A DNA stretch of 64,000 bases from CAYWQB01 sp964460785 (lineage in GTDB: Bacteria; Chlamydiota; Chlamydiia; Chlamydiales; CAYWQB01), in the NCBI GenBank assembly GCA_964460785.1, contig CAYWQB010000003.1, positions 62,001-126,000 on the forward strand. The letters are read 5' to 3'. The notes under the pieces are model-generated. The model saw only the letters and a list, made by a program, of their open reading frames with translations, was not told the origin of the DNA and did no database searches. Numbering within the stretch: the first letter of the stretch is position 1; each line of letters starts with the position of its first letter. The translations under genes and the position numbers were made by a program. This document shows, one piece after another, positions 26,031-34,605 of this stretch.

Positions 26031-27842
26031 CCGGTTGTGAGGCTCTGTGCCTAAACGAAAAAACTGTTCAGCACTCACTCCTCCTAGGGTTTTCCAAGCA
26101 TCCACAAAGGGCTGATCTCTAAAGAGGCTCTGTGCAAGAGCAACCTCTTTATCTAAGAGGGGATATTGTGCAAAGCTTACAACATCTGTCACAATTTTTT
26201 TCCCTAGAGCCTCTAAATTAAATAGAGCAGCAAATCCATGATCTTGCACAACCCGCAACACTTTTTTTTGAATTAAATGGACAAGCTCACCTTCATCATC
26301 CACCTTATACACAGATTGGATTCTACGCTTCCAGCAATCAATCTGTTGAAGCATGCTCTCTATCTCCGGAAGGCTTGAGGGGCGTTTAAAACTATCCTCA
26401 ATAGTTGCAATAAGGATTTTTTCTGCAGTCCGAATCCTTTTGGAGATATCTTCCCTTCCATTTTTTAACTTGGCGTACAGGAGAGCAAAAAAGCAGTAAG
26501 CTGGTGTCGGCTGAAGCCAAGAATATTTAGAAAGCCCATGGCGCTGTGTTATAGAGTACACTTTATGATCAGGTAGTAAAACATTTTGCAAAGAGCGAAA
26601 AAAGCTCATTGCATCCTGTCCTTTTTCAATAGATCCATGCCCAACAAACTTTAACTCTCCCTCTTGTGTGACTTCAAAGCTGTGCTTTGAAAAAAGAGGA
26701 TAGCTTTCACTTGATGCTGTCATGTCCATAATCAGATCAAAAAAACTATTCATTAGCTGCTGATCTTCAGACCCAAGAACCCCTTCACGAATATCCCATG
26801 TATGGTTTTCTAAGGAATGATCTACTTTTTCTTGGATGAGTAGCTTTCCTCGCCAGTCAGCCTCAGAAATGGCAGGCAAAAAGCGGTGATTTTTTACAAA
26901 CAATTGCCGGCTATACACCTCCAAATCACGTGCAAAGCGTGAGCTTGCAAAGCAGTGCATCTCCAAGCCTTCCCTCTCCCCCTCTAAGGAGTAAATGTCC
27001 TTATTCTCAAACGCATTCACTCGTTGAGAACCAAGTTGGTACCCCATCTTCATAGGATAATCACTCGATATGTTAAAAAGACCACTTTCTAAAAGACCTC
27101 TCTGCTTTAAGTAGGCCCATATACGCCCCTGCCCTGATAAGCGCTCTGAAAGAGAAGCTCTTTTCAAAAAAGCCTCTGTGCAAGAGCTAAAGGATCGATA
27201 AAAAAGCAGGGATTTTTCATTTTCTGGAAGAGCCCTCTTTAAAGCGTCAACAAATTGCAGCAAACAAGCTTCTTCCCCTTCCTCTAGCCGCTCTTCTGCA
27301 AGAATCCCTCCTAAAGCCTTGATCGATGAAAAAGATGTCTGCTTCAAAGCCTTGCACACTGCGTACTGTGCTGCAGCGTTAGCAAGAGTTAAGCTCATAT
27401 ACTCTTCATCTAGGGGTATCTTCCCCACAACACGAGCAAAAAGGCTCACCAAATGAGAGGAAGTTTCCTGTTTTAAAGCTCCCTTTTCAACCATAGACAA
27501 AGCCCGCTCAAGTGCAGGATCAAATGCACACTCAACACTCGTACCCAGCATACACTGCTCAATTGCCCTTTCAACTTTTTTACTGACTTCATGAAGCTGC
27601 TTTAACTCCTCATGTAAGGCATGTAAGGTCCCTGTCATCGCGACTTTGAAACGGCTTGTCTCTAAGCGGTGCTGCCAGTCAATCAATCGAATAAAGCGAT
27701 AAACACCCCAATACACCCACCCCCAAAAGCTTGAGCTTTTATATAGGTGAGATCCTGAAAAACTCGGGACAAGCTCCTGATGGATCTGTGAAGGATGTTT
27801 TACTGAAGAAAGGGCTTGTATATTCTGAACTAGATTAACCAT
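25953..27842 (-). CDS. Unrecognised 629-residue protein
   Basis: I do not recognise this family. The N-terminus has no classical signal peptide, but residues about 35-52 (SSFWGWVYWGVYRFIRL) are aromatic and may touch membrane. Most of the protein looks alpha-helical. In the second half, GKLLIQEKVDHSL (about residue 345) and, about 65 residues later, SKHSFEVTQEGELKFVGHG recall the hinge and the catalytic/magnesium loops of protein-kinase-like folds, but the DFG and HRD residues are missing. It could be a lineage-specific effector; no secretion signal can be judged by eye. Its 3' end overlaps pgeF by 78 bases. AT-rich sequence upstream probably carries its promoter. Confidence 0.65.
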   Translation of the reverse strand: MVNLVQNIQALSSVKHPSQIHQELVPSFSGSHLYKSSSFWGWVYWGVYRFIRLIDWQHRLETSRFKVAMTGTLHALHEELKQLHEVSKKVERAIEQCMLGTSVECAFDPALERALSMVEKGALKQETSSHLVSLFARVVGKIPLDEEYMSLTLANAAAQYAVCKALKQTSFSSIKALGGILAEERLEEGEEACLLQFVDALKRALPENEKSLLFYRSFSSCTEAFLKRASLSERLSGQGRIWAYLKQRGLLESGLFNISSDYPMKMGYQLGSQRVNAFENKDIYSLEGEREGLEMHCFASSRFARDLEVYSRQLFVKNHRFLPAISEADWRGKLLIQEKVDHSLENHTWDIREGVLGSEDQQLMNSFFDLIMDMTASSESYPLFSKHSFEVTQEGELKFVGHGSIEKGQDAMSFFRSLQNVLLPDHKVYSITQRHGLSKYSWLQPTPAYCFFALLYAKLKNGREDISKRIRTAEKILIATIEDSFKRPSSLPEIESMLQQIDCWKRRIQSVYKVDDEGELVHLIQKKVLRVVQDHGFAALFNLEALGKKIVTDVVSFAQYPLLDKEVALAQSLFRDQPFVDAWKTLGGVSAEQFFRLGTEPHNRLQTDSNHRATASSLLLPAIGEELRV

Positions 27843-27927
27843 AACAATTAATCAGTAGAATATAACTACTACTTTTACCGCATCAAAAATAATTAATTAC
27901 TAATAAACTATAATTTTTATTAAAAAT

Positions 27928-27959
27928 AAAAAAAACGATTCCACCTAAGGTGGAATCGT
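27928..27959 (-). terminator. Rho-independent terminator of the paralogue B barrel gene
   Basis: Read on the minus strand, ACGATTCCAC pairs with GTGGAATCGT around a short CTTAG-type loop and is followed by eight T residues (plus-strand A-run 27928-27935). It lies about 32 bases after the stop of the barrel gene at 27992. Confidence 0.92.
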
Positions 27960-27991
27960 AGATTACAGCTTTCCCTGCATCTTTGGATGAA

Positions 27992-28843
27992 TTAGAAGCT
28001 ATAGAGATACTCTAGCTTAAGTCCCCACAAGTGCCCAGACTGGAACTTTTTGTCCTTAATGCCAGAGAAAGAATCCCCATCAATATCTGTTGGGCCTGAT
28101 ACAACCTTACCTACACGCTCTGTCTTGAAAAATGGAGTCAAACGAAGTGAACTATTTGACCGAGAAAAGTTATAGGTAATCGGTACTTCTGCCGAGTAGT
28201 TCAGCGCTCTTTTTGCTCTCCACTTAAGGGCAGATGAAGCTCCTGATGCTGCCTCCGTTAAGTTTGTTGTAATATCAGGCTTTGAAAGTTGACCAACAAC
28301 CTGTACAATTAAGCCAATATCCCAATTTGGATTTAGGGAACCATCTAGTCTCATACCGACACCAGCATACCCCCACTTTCTCTTCAGCAGGATGCCATCA
28401 ATATCTACACCATTGACTGACTGTTGCGAAAGGTCCACACGGTTTGCTGTATACCCCGCTACAAAGAATGGTGTGAAGGCAAAGTTATTGGTTCCAAATG
28501 CATAACCTAAACGCAGCATTGCATCATAGAACATGTCACTGCCCTTTAATATTTTTGTCCCATCTACGGTTAGACTACGCTTTTTATAGCCTCGATAGTC
28601 AAACTGTAGATCTCCATAAAAAGCATCTGCTTTTAAGTAGCTCAATCCAAGGATTACATCGAACCCTTTTTGGTTTTTCTTCAACGCTGGCGTTGATGTA
28701 TTTGATTGGTCTTTACTCAATCCATTTTTATAAAAGCCTCCAAGACCTAAATGTAATTTAAATGGATTGTTTTGATCTAAAGCATGAGCCGACGAAGCGA
28801 GCAATGCAACGGCGCTCAGCATCAATGCAAACTTTTTAATCAT
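27992..28843 (-). CDS. Predicted outer-membrane beta-barrel protein, paralogue B
   Basis: 283 residues from ATG 28843, chosen for the GAGGAG site just upstream; the open frame extends four codons further. The signal peptide is MIKKFALMLSAVALLASSAH with cleavage likely after AHA. The mature chain shows repeated amphipathic strands and ends in LKLEYLYSF, with a terminal Phe as in BamA substrates. It shares landmarks with paralogue A at 5578-6414, including the GGFYKNGLS opening and the DYRGY strand. It stands alone with its own promoter and a strong terminator, which suggests high expression. A surface porin-like role is an inference. Confidence 0.7.
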   Translation of the reverse strand: MIKKFALMLSAVALLASSAHALDQNNPFKLHLGLGGFYKNGLSKDQSNTSTPALKKNQKGFDVILGLSYLKADAFYGDLQFDYRGYKKRSLTVDGTKILKGSDMFYDAMLRLGYAFGTNNFAFTPFFVAGYTANRVDLSQQSVNGVDIDGILLKRKWGYAGVGMRLDGSLNPNWDIGLIVQVVGQLSKPDITTNLTEAASGASSALKWRAKRALNYSAEVPITYNFSRSNSSLRLTPFFKTERVGKVVSGPTDIDGDSFSGIKDKKFQSGHLWGLKLEYLYSF

Positions 28844-28884
28844 ATATCTCCTCACCGTGGTTTAATCACGACTCTCCCGAGATC

Positions 28885-28914
28885 AGTATAAAAACATATT
28901 TGAATATTACACAA
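28885..28914 (-). promoter_or_regulatory. Putative sigma-70-type promoter for barrel paralogue B
   Basis: On the minus strand, TTGTGT (28914-28909) and TATACT (28890-28885) are 18 bases apart, about 42 bases upstream of the ATG. The surrounding 266-base intergenic stretch is AT-rich. Confidence 0.5.
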
Positions 28915-29055
28915 GGACATTTCAAAATTTTCCTTTTCACAGCCATCTGACGACGCATAAACAATAGTTAATTTTGCCCCGTTTTATTTAATAAATATTT
29001 AAATTTATTAATAATCACACAACTAAACCAAGCAAGTTTATTTTTTAAAAAAAAT

Positions 29056-29082
29056 TTGACAGCTATACTTTAACCCTATACT
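29056..29082 (+). promoter_or_regulatory. Putative promoter for the secreted EEP-fold gene
   Basis: A perfect TTGACA (29056-29061) is followed by TATACT (29077-29082) with a 15-base spacer, shorter than the usual 17. The gene starts at 29110. Confidence 0.45.
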
Positions 29083-29109
29083 CTGCGTCAAAAAAACTCC
29101 TATTTTGAC

Positions 29110-30126
29110 ATGAAAAAAATACGATTCTTCCCCCTTTTGCTTGCAGTTTTTACCGCAGCCTTACTGCAAGCAAAAGTTGAGCAGTCGACAAAAAGCACTA
29201 TTGAGCACCTATTCAGCTGTGACCTTAGCCAATACCCCATCTCTGAAGCTCAGAGCCACGAAGTCCACACCCTAATTGATAAGTATGAGCAGCGCATTCG
29301 TGTAGCCAGCTACAATATGCTATTTAAGCAGGCAGACGATAAAGTACCCTCAGGCTATCAGTGGAAAGACCGACGTTGGAGGATCATTGCCTTTTTTTCT
29401 CACTGGCAGCCCGACATTGTGGGCTCTCAAGAGCTTACTGATGAACAAGTCAACTTTTTACGCTCTCACCTTGAGCAAGATTACTATCTTCTTGGAGCAG
29501 AGAAGGAATGGACCAATCCCCTGCGCAATGCAATCAACGAAAATGCGGTGGTTTTTGTAAAAAAAGCGCGATTTCAGGTCGAAATGTTTCAAGCTCTCCC
29601 CTATGAAGATGGCCCTTCCCCTGAAAACTACTTCGTGCATGGCACGCTTGTAGATAAACAAACAGGAGAATCTATTCACATCCTCAACACCCACCTATCC
29701 TACCTGGATAGCAATCGCCGCACGCATCAAGCCAGGCAGCTTGCTCAATATATCCACCACCTTGAGCAAGCGCGCATTATTATCACAGGGGACTTCAATA
29801 CTTTTCCAACTCGTTTTGAAGAGCCTTCTTTGCCTTTTATCGATGGGTCTTACATCGAACATCATATCTTAGAAAAAGCAAACCTCGTTGACAGCCGTAA
29901 CACCTCCCTACTTGGACATTTTGGCCCGTTAAGCTCTAGCAACTATAACCCTAAAACAGGACAAAACTTTGAAGGGCATGGCAGCCCAGGAGCATTCTTA
30001 GACCACATTTATACCTCTCCCGAAATCACAACTCTTTTTCATACAGCAGATCCCTTTCAAGTAGATGGCTACTATGCTTCTGACCACCTTCCATTAATCG
30101 CGGATCTCTTCTTACCTTCATTGTGA
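29110..30126 (+). CDS. Secreted endonuclease/exonuclease/phosphatase-fold protein
   Basis: 338 residues. A signal peptide occupies residues 1-20 (KKIRFFPLLLAVFTAALLQA). The EEP active-site set is complete: VASYNMLF (Asn), VGSQELTD (Glu), ILNTHLSYLD (His), IITGDFNTFP (Asp and Asn), AFLDHIYTS (Asp) and ASDHLPLIAD (Asp-His pair). Such enzymes hydrolyse phosphodiesters or phosphomonoesters: DNA, RNA, sphingomyelin or inositol phosphates. The substrate is unknown. A secreted catalytic EEP protein in an intracellular bacterium could scavenge nucleotides or act on host lipids. A hypothetical gene follows 4 bases later. Confidence 0.85.
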   Translation: MKKIRFFPLLLAVFTAALLQAKVEQSTKSTIEHLFSCDLSQYPISEAQSHEVHTLIDKYEQRIRVASYNMLFKQADDKVPSGYQWKDRRWRIIAFFSHWQPDIVGSQELTDEQVNFLRSHLEQDYYLLGAEKEWTNPLRNAINENAVVFVKKARFQVEMFQALPYEDGPSPENYFVHGTLVDKQTGESIHILNTHLSYLDSNRRTHQARQLAQYIHHLEQARIIITGDFNTFPTRFEEPSLPFIDGSYIEHHILEKANLVDSRNTSLLGHFGPLSSSNYNPKTGQNFEGHGSPGAFLDHIYTSPEITTLFHTADPFQVDGYYASDHLPLIADLFLPSL

Positions 30127-30130
30127 AAGT

Positions 30131-30843
<713 letters not shown>

Positions 30844-30859
30844 TACTATAGATAATTTC

Positions 30860-31570
30860 CTATGGCTTTCTGAAGTTCGTAAGCACTTCACATAGCTCTT
30901 CGGGATGCGACAAGAAGGGGAAATGCCCACTATCAAACTTCACGATCTTTGCTTGATGAAGCTTCGCCATATCGCGTTGTGCCAGGGCACATACAGCTCT
31001 ATCATTTTCACAGACGATATAGGTTCTTTTATGAGGGAATACAAAAGAGTCTTCCCAGTCTAGGGGTGTTTCTAGGGGCACATAGGGCTGCGGCCTTAGC
31101 AGGTTTACGGCCCAGTCTTTTATCTCATCTGAACAGTCGTGGTAAAAAGCCTCTTTCGCTCCTTCCTTATCAAGCATATGGACCTTATTAACAGGATCGA
31201 CTTGTAGAATTTTGGGTAAATCAGATCCTTCATATCGCAAAGCAACATCGAGTAGTGATTCGCCAAAGGAAGGTAAAAAGGCAGCAATAAAAAATGCATG
31301 CGCAATTTTTGCATCCAGGCGGTCTGCAAGAGGCCCTGCAAAAATACCCGCCATGGAATGAGCAACCAAAACAATAGGCTCTTCATGCTCACATATTTTT
31401 TGCTCAAGATAATCATAATAATCGCGGTAAGTGATTGTGCTAGGCCCCTTCTGCTCATATCCTGGAAGGTTCACACTTGTTACCTTATGGCCCTGCCGTG
31501 TCAAGAGGGGCTCTATCTTCTCCCAGCACCAAGGCCCTTGCCAACTGCCATGCACAAGTAAATACTGCAT
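30860..31570 (-). CDS. Alpha/beta hydrolase (esterase, MES/pyrethroid-hydrolase-like)
   Basis: 236 residues, a compact alpha/beta hydrolase. LVHGSWQGPWCWEKIEPLL (residues 4-22) is the oxyanion strand; the nucleophile elbow is VLVAHSMAGIFAGPLA (Ser about residue 77); the acid is in VCENDRAV, and the His in FDSGHFPFLSHPEEL. The triad is complete. Similarity is to the plant-type methylesterase/salicylate-esterase group found across bacteria; the substrate is unknown. It lies alone between tRNA-Thr and the MORN-type gene. No signal peptide. Confidence 0.85.
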   Translation of the reverse strand: MQYLLVHGSWQGPWCWEKIEPLLTRQGHKVTSVNLPGYEQKGPSTITYRDYYDYLEQKICEHEEPIVLVAHSMAGIFAGPLADRLDAKIAHAFFIAAFLPSFGESLLDVALRYEGSDLPKILQVDPVNKVHMLDKEGAKEAFYHDCSDEIKDWAVNLLRPQPYVPLETPLDWEDSFVFPHKRTYIVCENDRAVCALAQRDMAKLHQAKIVKFDSGHFPFLSHPEELCEVLTNFRKP

Positions 31571-31659
31571 ATAGGGTCACTCTACCTTAGGTAAATGATT
31601 CAGCGGTAAAGTCTATGCAACTTGCCTATTTTTGTGCAGTTGTTACAAAGCCTGTTTGG

Positions 31660-32625
31660 CTATGGATTTTTAGGCACAGATGGCGTGGGATACTGTAGAA
31701 GTTTGTCAACATAGAGCTCTTTTCCCCACCAAACCCGTTCTTTTTCATAGGTTTGCCCATAGCGAGAGAGGGTTGACTCATCGGTTTTTTTACCGAAGAA
31801 AGAATCCTCTTTGCGAACAAGCTGCCCCTTTAAGTTATAGGTCTCAGACTTGCCTTTAGAGCGAATGAAAAAGTTTCTACCTTTTGCATACGCCTCATAA
31901 AATATTTTTTTGAACAAAGTCCCATCATGCCGATACCACTCCTCCACAACTGTTTGAGGGTAAATATACTGCATCCCATAGATCGTTTCAGAGTCTTGCT
32001 CCTTTGACTCGTTGCGTACAAAGTCCTGTGTAGCAGCCCACTCTGTTAGTCCTTCAGGAAAGTGCACCCTTGAAGCGAGATTCCCATTTGGATGGTAGAG
32101 CCACCACTCTCTGACAGGCACCCCAGAGCTATAATAACGCAACTCTCGTAACTTCCCTTCTTTTGAGAATAGCTTGTATTCTCCATCAAGAAGCCCTTGG
32201 GTCCACTTTGCAATAAAAATCAGCTGCTTATTTCTTGCAAAAACCCGCATATAGTCATGCAGAAGGTATTGCCCCTGTACCTGAATAAAGACTCTTGAAG
32301 AAGCGACAACATTTTGCTCAGGGAAGCGTGGTGAAGCTCGATAAAAAGTTAAGAAAAGTGTGGTATTTCCCGTAACAAACTGCACATACTTTAGCCCCCC
32401 ATCAGGGAAGTAGTGTACCTCTGTTTTTTTACTTTTTATCGGCACTTTCAGATCTCCACGAACATAGCGCCCCCCTTTTGCGATAAATAGTAAAGCTTCT
32501 TGCTGCTGATCATACACCCAAACCTTTTCCGAGCTATCAAGCTGAGGTATAGGAGCTGCACCAAGAAAACTCGCAGAAAATAAAAAAATAATTAGAATGC
32601 AGGCCGCTGCAGGTATAGAACGCAT
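31660..32625 (-). CDS. Exported MORN-variant repeat protein
   Basis: 321 residues from ATG 32625, with GGAGGAAAG upstream; the frame is open to 32667. A signal peptide fills residues 1-24 (RSIPAAACILIIFLFSASFL). The body has repeated MORN_2-type units, for example GLLDGEYKLFSKEGKLREL and WWLYHPNGNLASRVHF, the pattern found in proteins of the YwqK family. Such repeats form beta meanders of unknown binding role. The protein is likely periplasmic or surface-exposed. tRNA-Arg lies just upstream on the other strand. Function unknown. Confidence 0.7.
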   Translation of the reverse strand: MRSIPAAACILIIFLFSASFLGAAPIPQLDSSEKVWVYDQQQEALLFIAKGGRYVRGDLKVPIKSKKTEVHYFPDGGLKYVQFVTGNTTLFLTFYRASPRFPEQNVVASSRVFIQVQGQYLLHDYMRVFARNKQLIFIAKWTQGLLDGEYKLFSKEGKLRELRYYSSGVPVREWWLYHPNGNLASRVHFPEGLTEWAATQDFVRNESKEQDSETIYGMQYIYPQTVVEEWYRHDGTLFKKIFYEAYAKGRNFFIRSKGKSETYNLKGQLVRKEDSFFGKKTDESTLSRYGQTYEKERVWWGKELYVDKLLQYPTPSVPKNP

Positions 32626-32734
32626 AGCTTTCCTCCAGAAGAAACATCGACATAAAGGAGCTCTCACTTTAGAGAGATCATCAGATAATTTTTCTTGCGA
32701 TTAAAGCTGCTGTATTTCAAAATGTTGCCTCTTT

Positions 32735-32808
32735 GCACTGGTAGCTTAATCGGATAGAGCACCCGGCTACGAACCGGGAGGTTAGAGGTTCGAGTCCTCT
32801 CTAGTGCG
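32735..32808 (+). tRNA. tRNA-Arg (ACG)
   Basis: A 74-base cloverleaf: acceptor GCACTGG/CTAGTGC with discriminator G, anticodon stem CCCGG/CCGGG with loop CTACGAA (anticodon ACG, read as ICG after TadA editing), and T-arm AGAGG/CCTCT with TTCGAGT. A T-run at 32813-32820 follows directly. Confidence 0.95.
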
Positions 32809-32831
32809 ACACTTTTTTTTGGGGGCATATT

Positions 32832-33482
32832 ATGGAAATCAAAGTCCATACATCTGGGCCACTGCAAACAAACGCTTATTTATTTTTTTGTCCCTCTACG
32901 CGCCAAGCTGCTATTGTTGACTGCCCTCCAGAAAGCTTTGCTCCAATTGTTGAAACCGTGCAACGAGAGCATCTAACTCCTACCGCTATTCTTCTTACAC
33001 ACAGTCATTATGATCATATTGGGGACTTACAAAAACTAAGTCACTACTTTGATATCCCTGTGAAAGTGCACGCCTTAGATAAGGCCAATATTGAACAGCC
33101 AGGATCTGATGGGATCCCATTTTTCCTTGATATCCCCCCTACAGACCATGCGCAGTGTGTGACAGAGGGCGAAACTCTAAGCATTGGTGAACTACAGGTT
33201 CATATCCTACATACACCAGGGCACTCTCCTGGAGGTGTCTGCTACTACCTTGAAGCTCAATCCGTACTATTCTCTGGTGATACTCTTTTCAAGGGCTCGA
33301 TTGGCAACCTTTCTCTTCCTACCTCCTGCCCTACCGCCATGAGCCAATCGCTACAAAAACTTGCTAGCCTTCCTGGCAGCACTCTTGTGTACCCTGGCCA
33401 TGGAGAGCGCACCTCTTTAGCTGAAGAGGCTTGGATCCACCATCCTGAAAAAGTTTTTCCCGATTTAATGAGTAATAAATAA
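32832..33482 (+). CDS. Metallo-beta-lactamase-fold hydrolase (glyoxalase II-like)
   Basis: 216 residues. The zinc motif LLTHSHYDHIGD (HxHxDH, about residues 57-68) is followed by HTPGHSPGGVCYYL (third-site His), LFSGDTLFKGSIG (bridging Asp) and YPGHGERTSL (last His). All metal ligands of the short YcbL/glyoxalase-II-like hydrolases are present. The substrate could be a thioester such as S-lactoylglutathione or another small ester. It starts 23 bases after tRNA-Arg and ends 12 bases before ahpC, so it is probably in one operon with the peroxiredoxin. Confidence 0.87.
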   Translation: MEIKVHTSGPLQTNAYLFFCPSTRQAAIVDCPPESFAPIVETVQREHLTPTAILLTHSHYDHIGDLQKLSHYFDIPVKVHALDKANIEQPGSDGIPFFLDIPPTDHAQCVTEGETLSIGELQVHILHTPGHSPGGVCYYLEAQSVLFSGDTLFKGSIGNLSLPTSCPTAMSQSLQKLASLPGSTLVYPGHGERTSLAEEAWIHHPEKVFPDLMSNK

Positions 33483-33494
33483 AGGAGTTTACCC

Positions 33495-34094
33495 ATGGGT
33501 GTTCTTGTTGGAAAAAGTGCTCCAGACTTTGAAGCAGATGCTGTAGTCAATGGCACAATTCGTGAGCAAGTCTCACTAAAAGATCTATCAAGCGGATACA
33601 CACTTCTATTTTTCTACCCGCTAGACTTCACATTTGTTTGCCCTACTGAACTTCATGCATTCCAAGAAGCTCAGGAAGCATTCAAGCAAAGAGATTGTGC
33701 AATTGTTGGCTGCTCTGTTGACAGTGCACATAGCCACCTTGCCTGGCTGAATACTCCAAAAGAAAAAGGCGGGATTGAAGGTGTTACTTATCCCATTCTA
33801 GCTGACCTAACAAAAGAGATCGCTAGGAAGTATGATGTACTGCTTGAAGAGAAAGGGATTGCCTATCGAGGCCTTTTCTTGATTGATAAAACGGGCACTG
33901 TTCGCCACCAAATCGTCAATGACCTTCCACTAGGTCGCTCTGTTGAGGAAGCTCTTCGCGTTCTTGATGCATTGATCTTCACAGAAACTCACGGAGAAGT
34001 TTGCCCAGCAAACTGGAGCAGTGGAAAGCAAGGCATGCGTGCCACACAAGAAGGTCTGACTGAATACATGGAAACAGAAATTTCCAGCGTATAG
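33495..34094 (+). CDS. ahpC: 2-Cys peroxiredoxin, alkyl hydroperoxide reductase C type
   Basis: 199 residues. The peroxidatic Cys49 is in PLDFTFVCPTELHAF and the resolving Cys170 in GEVCPANWSSG, the pattern of typical eukaryote-like 2-Cys Prx1/AhpC. It reduces hydrogen peroxide and organic peroxides with thioredoxin. AAAGGAG precedes ATG 33495. It follows the metallo-hydrolase and ends at a hairpin terminator. Confidence 0.95.
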   Translation: MGVLVGKSAPDFEADAVVNGTIREQVSLKDLSSGYTLLFFYPLDFTFVCPTELHAFQEAQEAFKQRDCAIVGCSVDSAHSHLAWLNTPKEKGGIEGVTYPILADLTKEIARKYDVLLEEKGIAYRGLFLIDKTGTVRHQIVNDLPLGRSVEEALRVLDALIFTETHGEVCPANWSSGKQGMRATQEGLTEYMETEISSV

Positions 34095-34107
34095 CTCTAG
34101 GCTTTAT

Positions 34108-34133
34108 GGGCCCATTTAGGGCCCTTCTTTTTT
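34108..34133 (+). terminator. Rho-independent terminator after ahpC
   Basis: GGGCCC (34108-34113) and GGGCCC (34119-34124) pair around ATTTA, then a T-rich tract with one C to 34133. Confidence 0.87.
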
Positions 34134-34533
34134 AAGCAAAATTTCTCTGTTCTGTCATGTAATCATAAAAGTCTGACTCACTTGTCACCAAAAGAGTTTG
34201 GTGCTTTCTACAAGCAGACGTACAAGCTTTAAAGATTTCTTCATCCCCTACTCCTGGCAAGCAAAGAGCCATTAGCTGGCGATTTTTCTCCATGCTCTCT
34301 AGAAATCGAATTCCTCGTATATAATCATCGACACTAAATCCCTCCTCCTTCACACGAAAGAAAAGTAACTCATGCCCATAGAGCAAAGACTGAACAGCAA
34401 ACTGCAAACCTTGAGAGTCTTCAGGAGGATTGCCTAGCTTATGTGCAAGTTCTGGTAAAGTCTTACAAAAATAGACTTCATGATAGCTTCCCTTTTCAGC
34501 CTCACCGAAAAGAGCTACACACTTACCACTCAT
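34132..34533 (-). CDS. Hypothetical protein, 133 residues
   Basis: Not recognised. No signal peptide or membrane segment. The sequence looks like a mixed alpha/beta domain: KCVALFGEAEKGSYHEVYFC at the start, a long middle with LLYGHELLFFRVKEEGFSVD, and GVGDEEIFKACTSACRKHQT followed by LLVTSESDFYDYM at the end. It sits between ahpC (convergent) and enolase (same strand, 72 bases downstream of the enolase... reading direction runs away from eno). It may belong to a small chlamydial family of conserved hypotheticals, but I could not confirm this. Confidence 0.6.
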   Translation of the reverse strand: MSGKCVALFGEAEKGSYHEVYFCKTLPELAHKLGNPPEDSQGLQFAVQSLLYGHELLFFRVKEEGFSVDDYIRGIRFLESMEKNRQLMALCLPGVGDEEIFKACTSACRKHQTLLVTSESDFYDYMTEQRNFA

Positions 34534-34605
34534 GGGTAACCTCCTTATGCTAAGTCTCGCCCTTGACTAACTATTTGCATAAGAATGTTTTTTTTGACAA
34601 GTGAG

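Noticed and set aside
27850..27930. AT-rich stretch that might be a replication origin
   Set aside because: No DnaA-box cluster and no dnaA, dnaN or gidA genes nearby. It is explained by a terminator T-run and probable promoter DNA.
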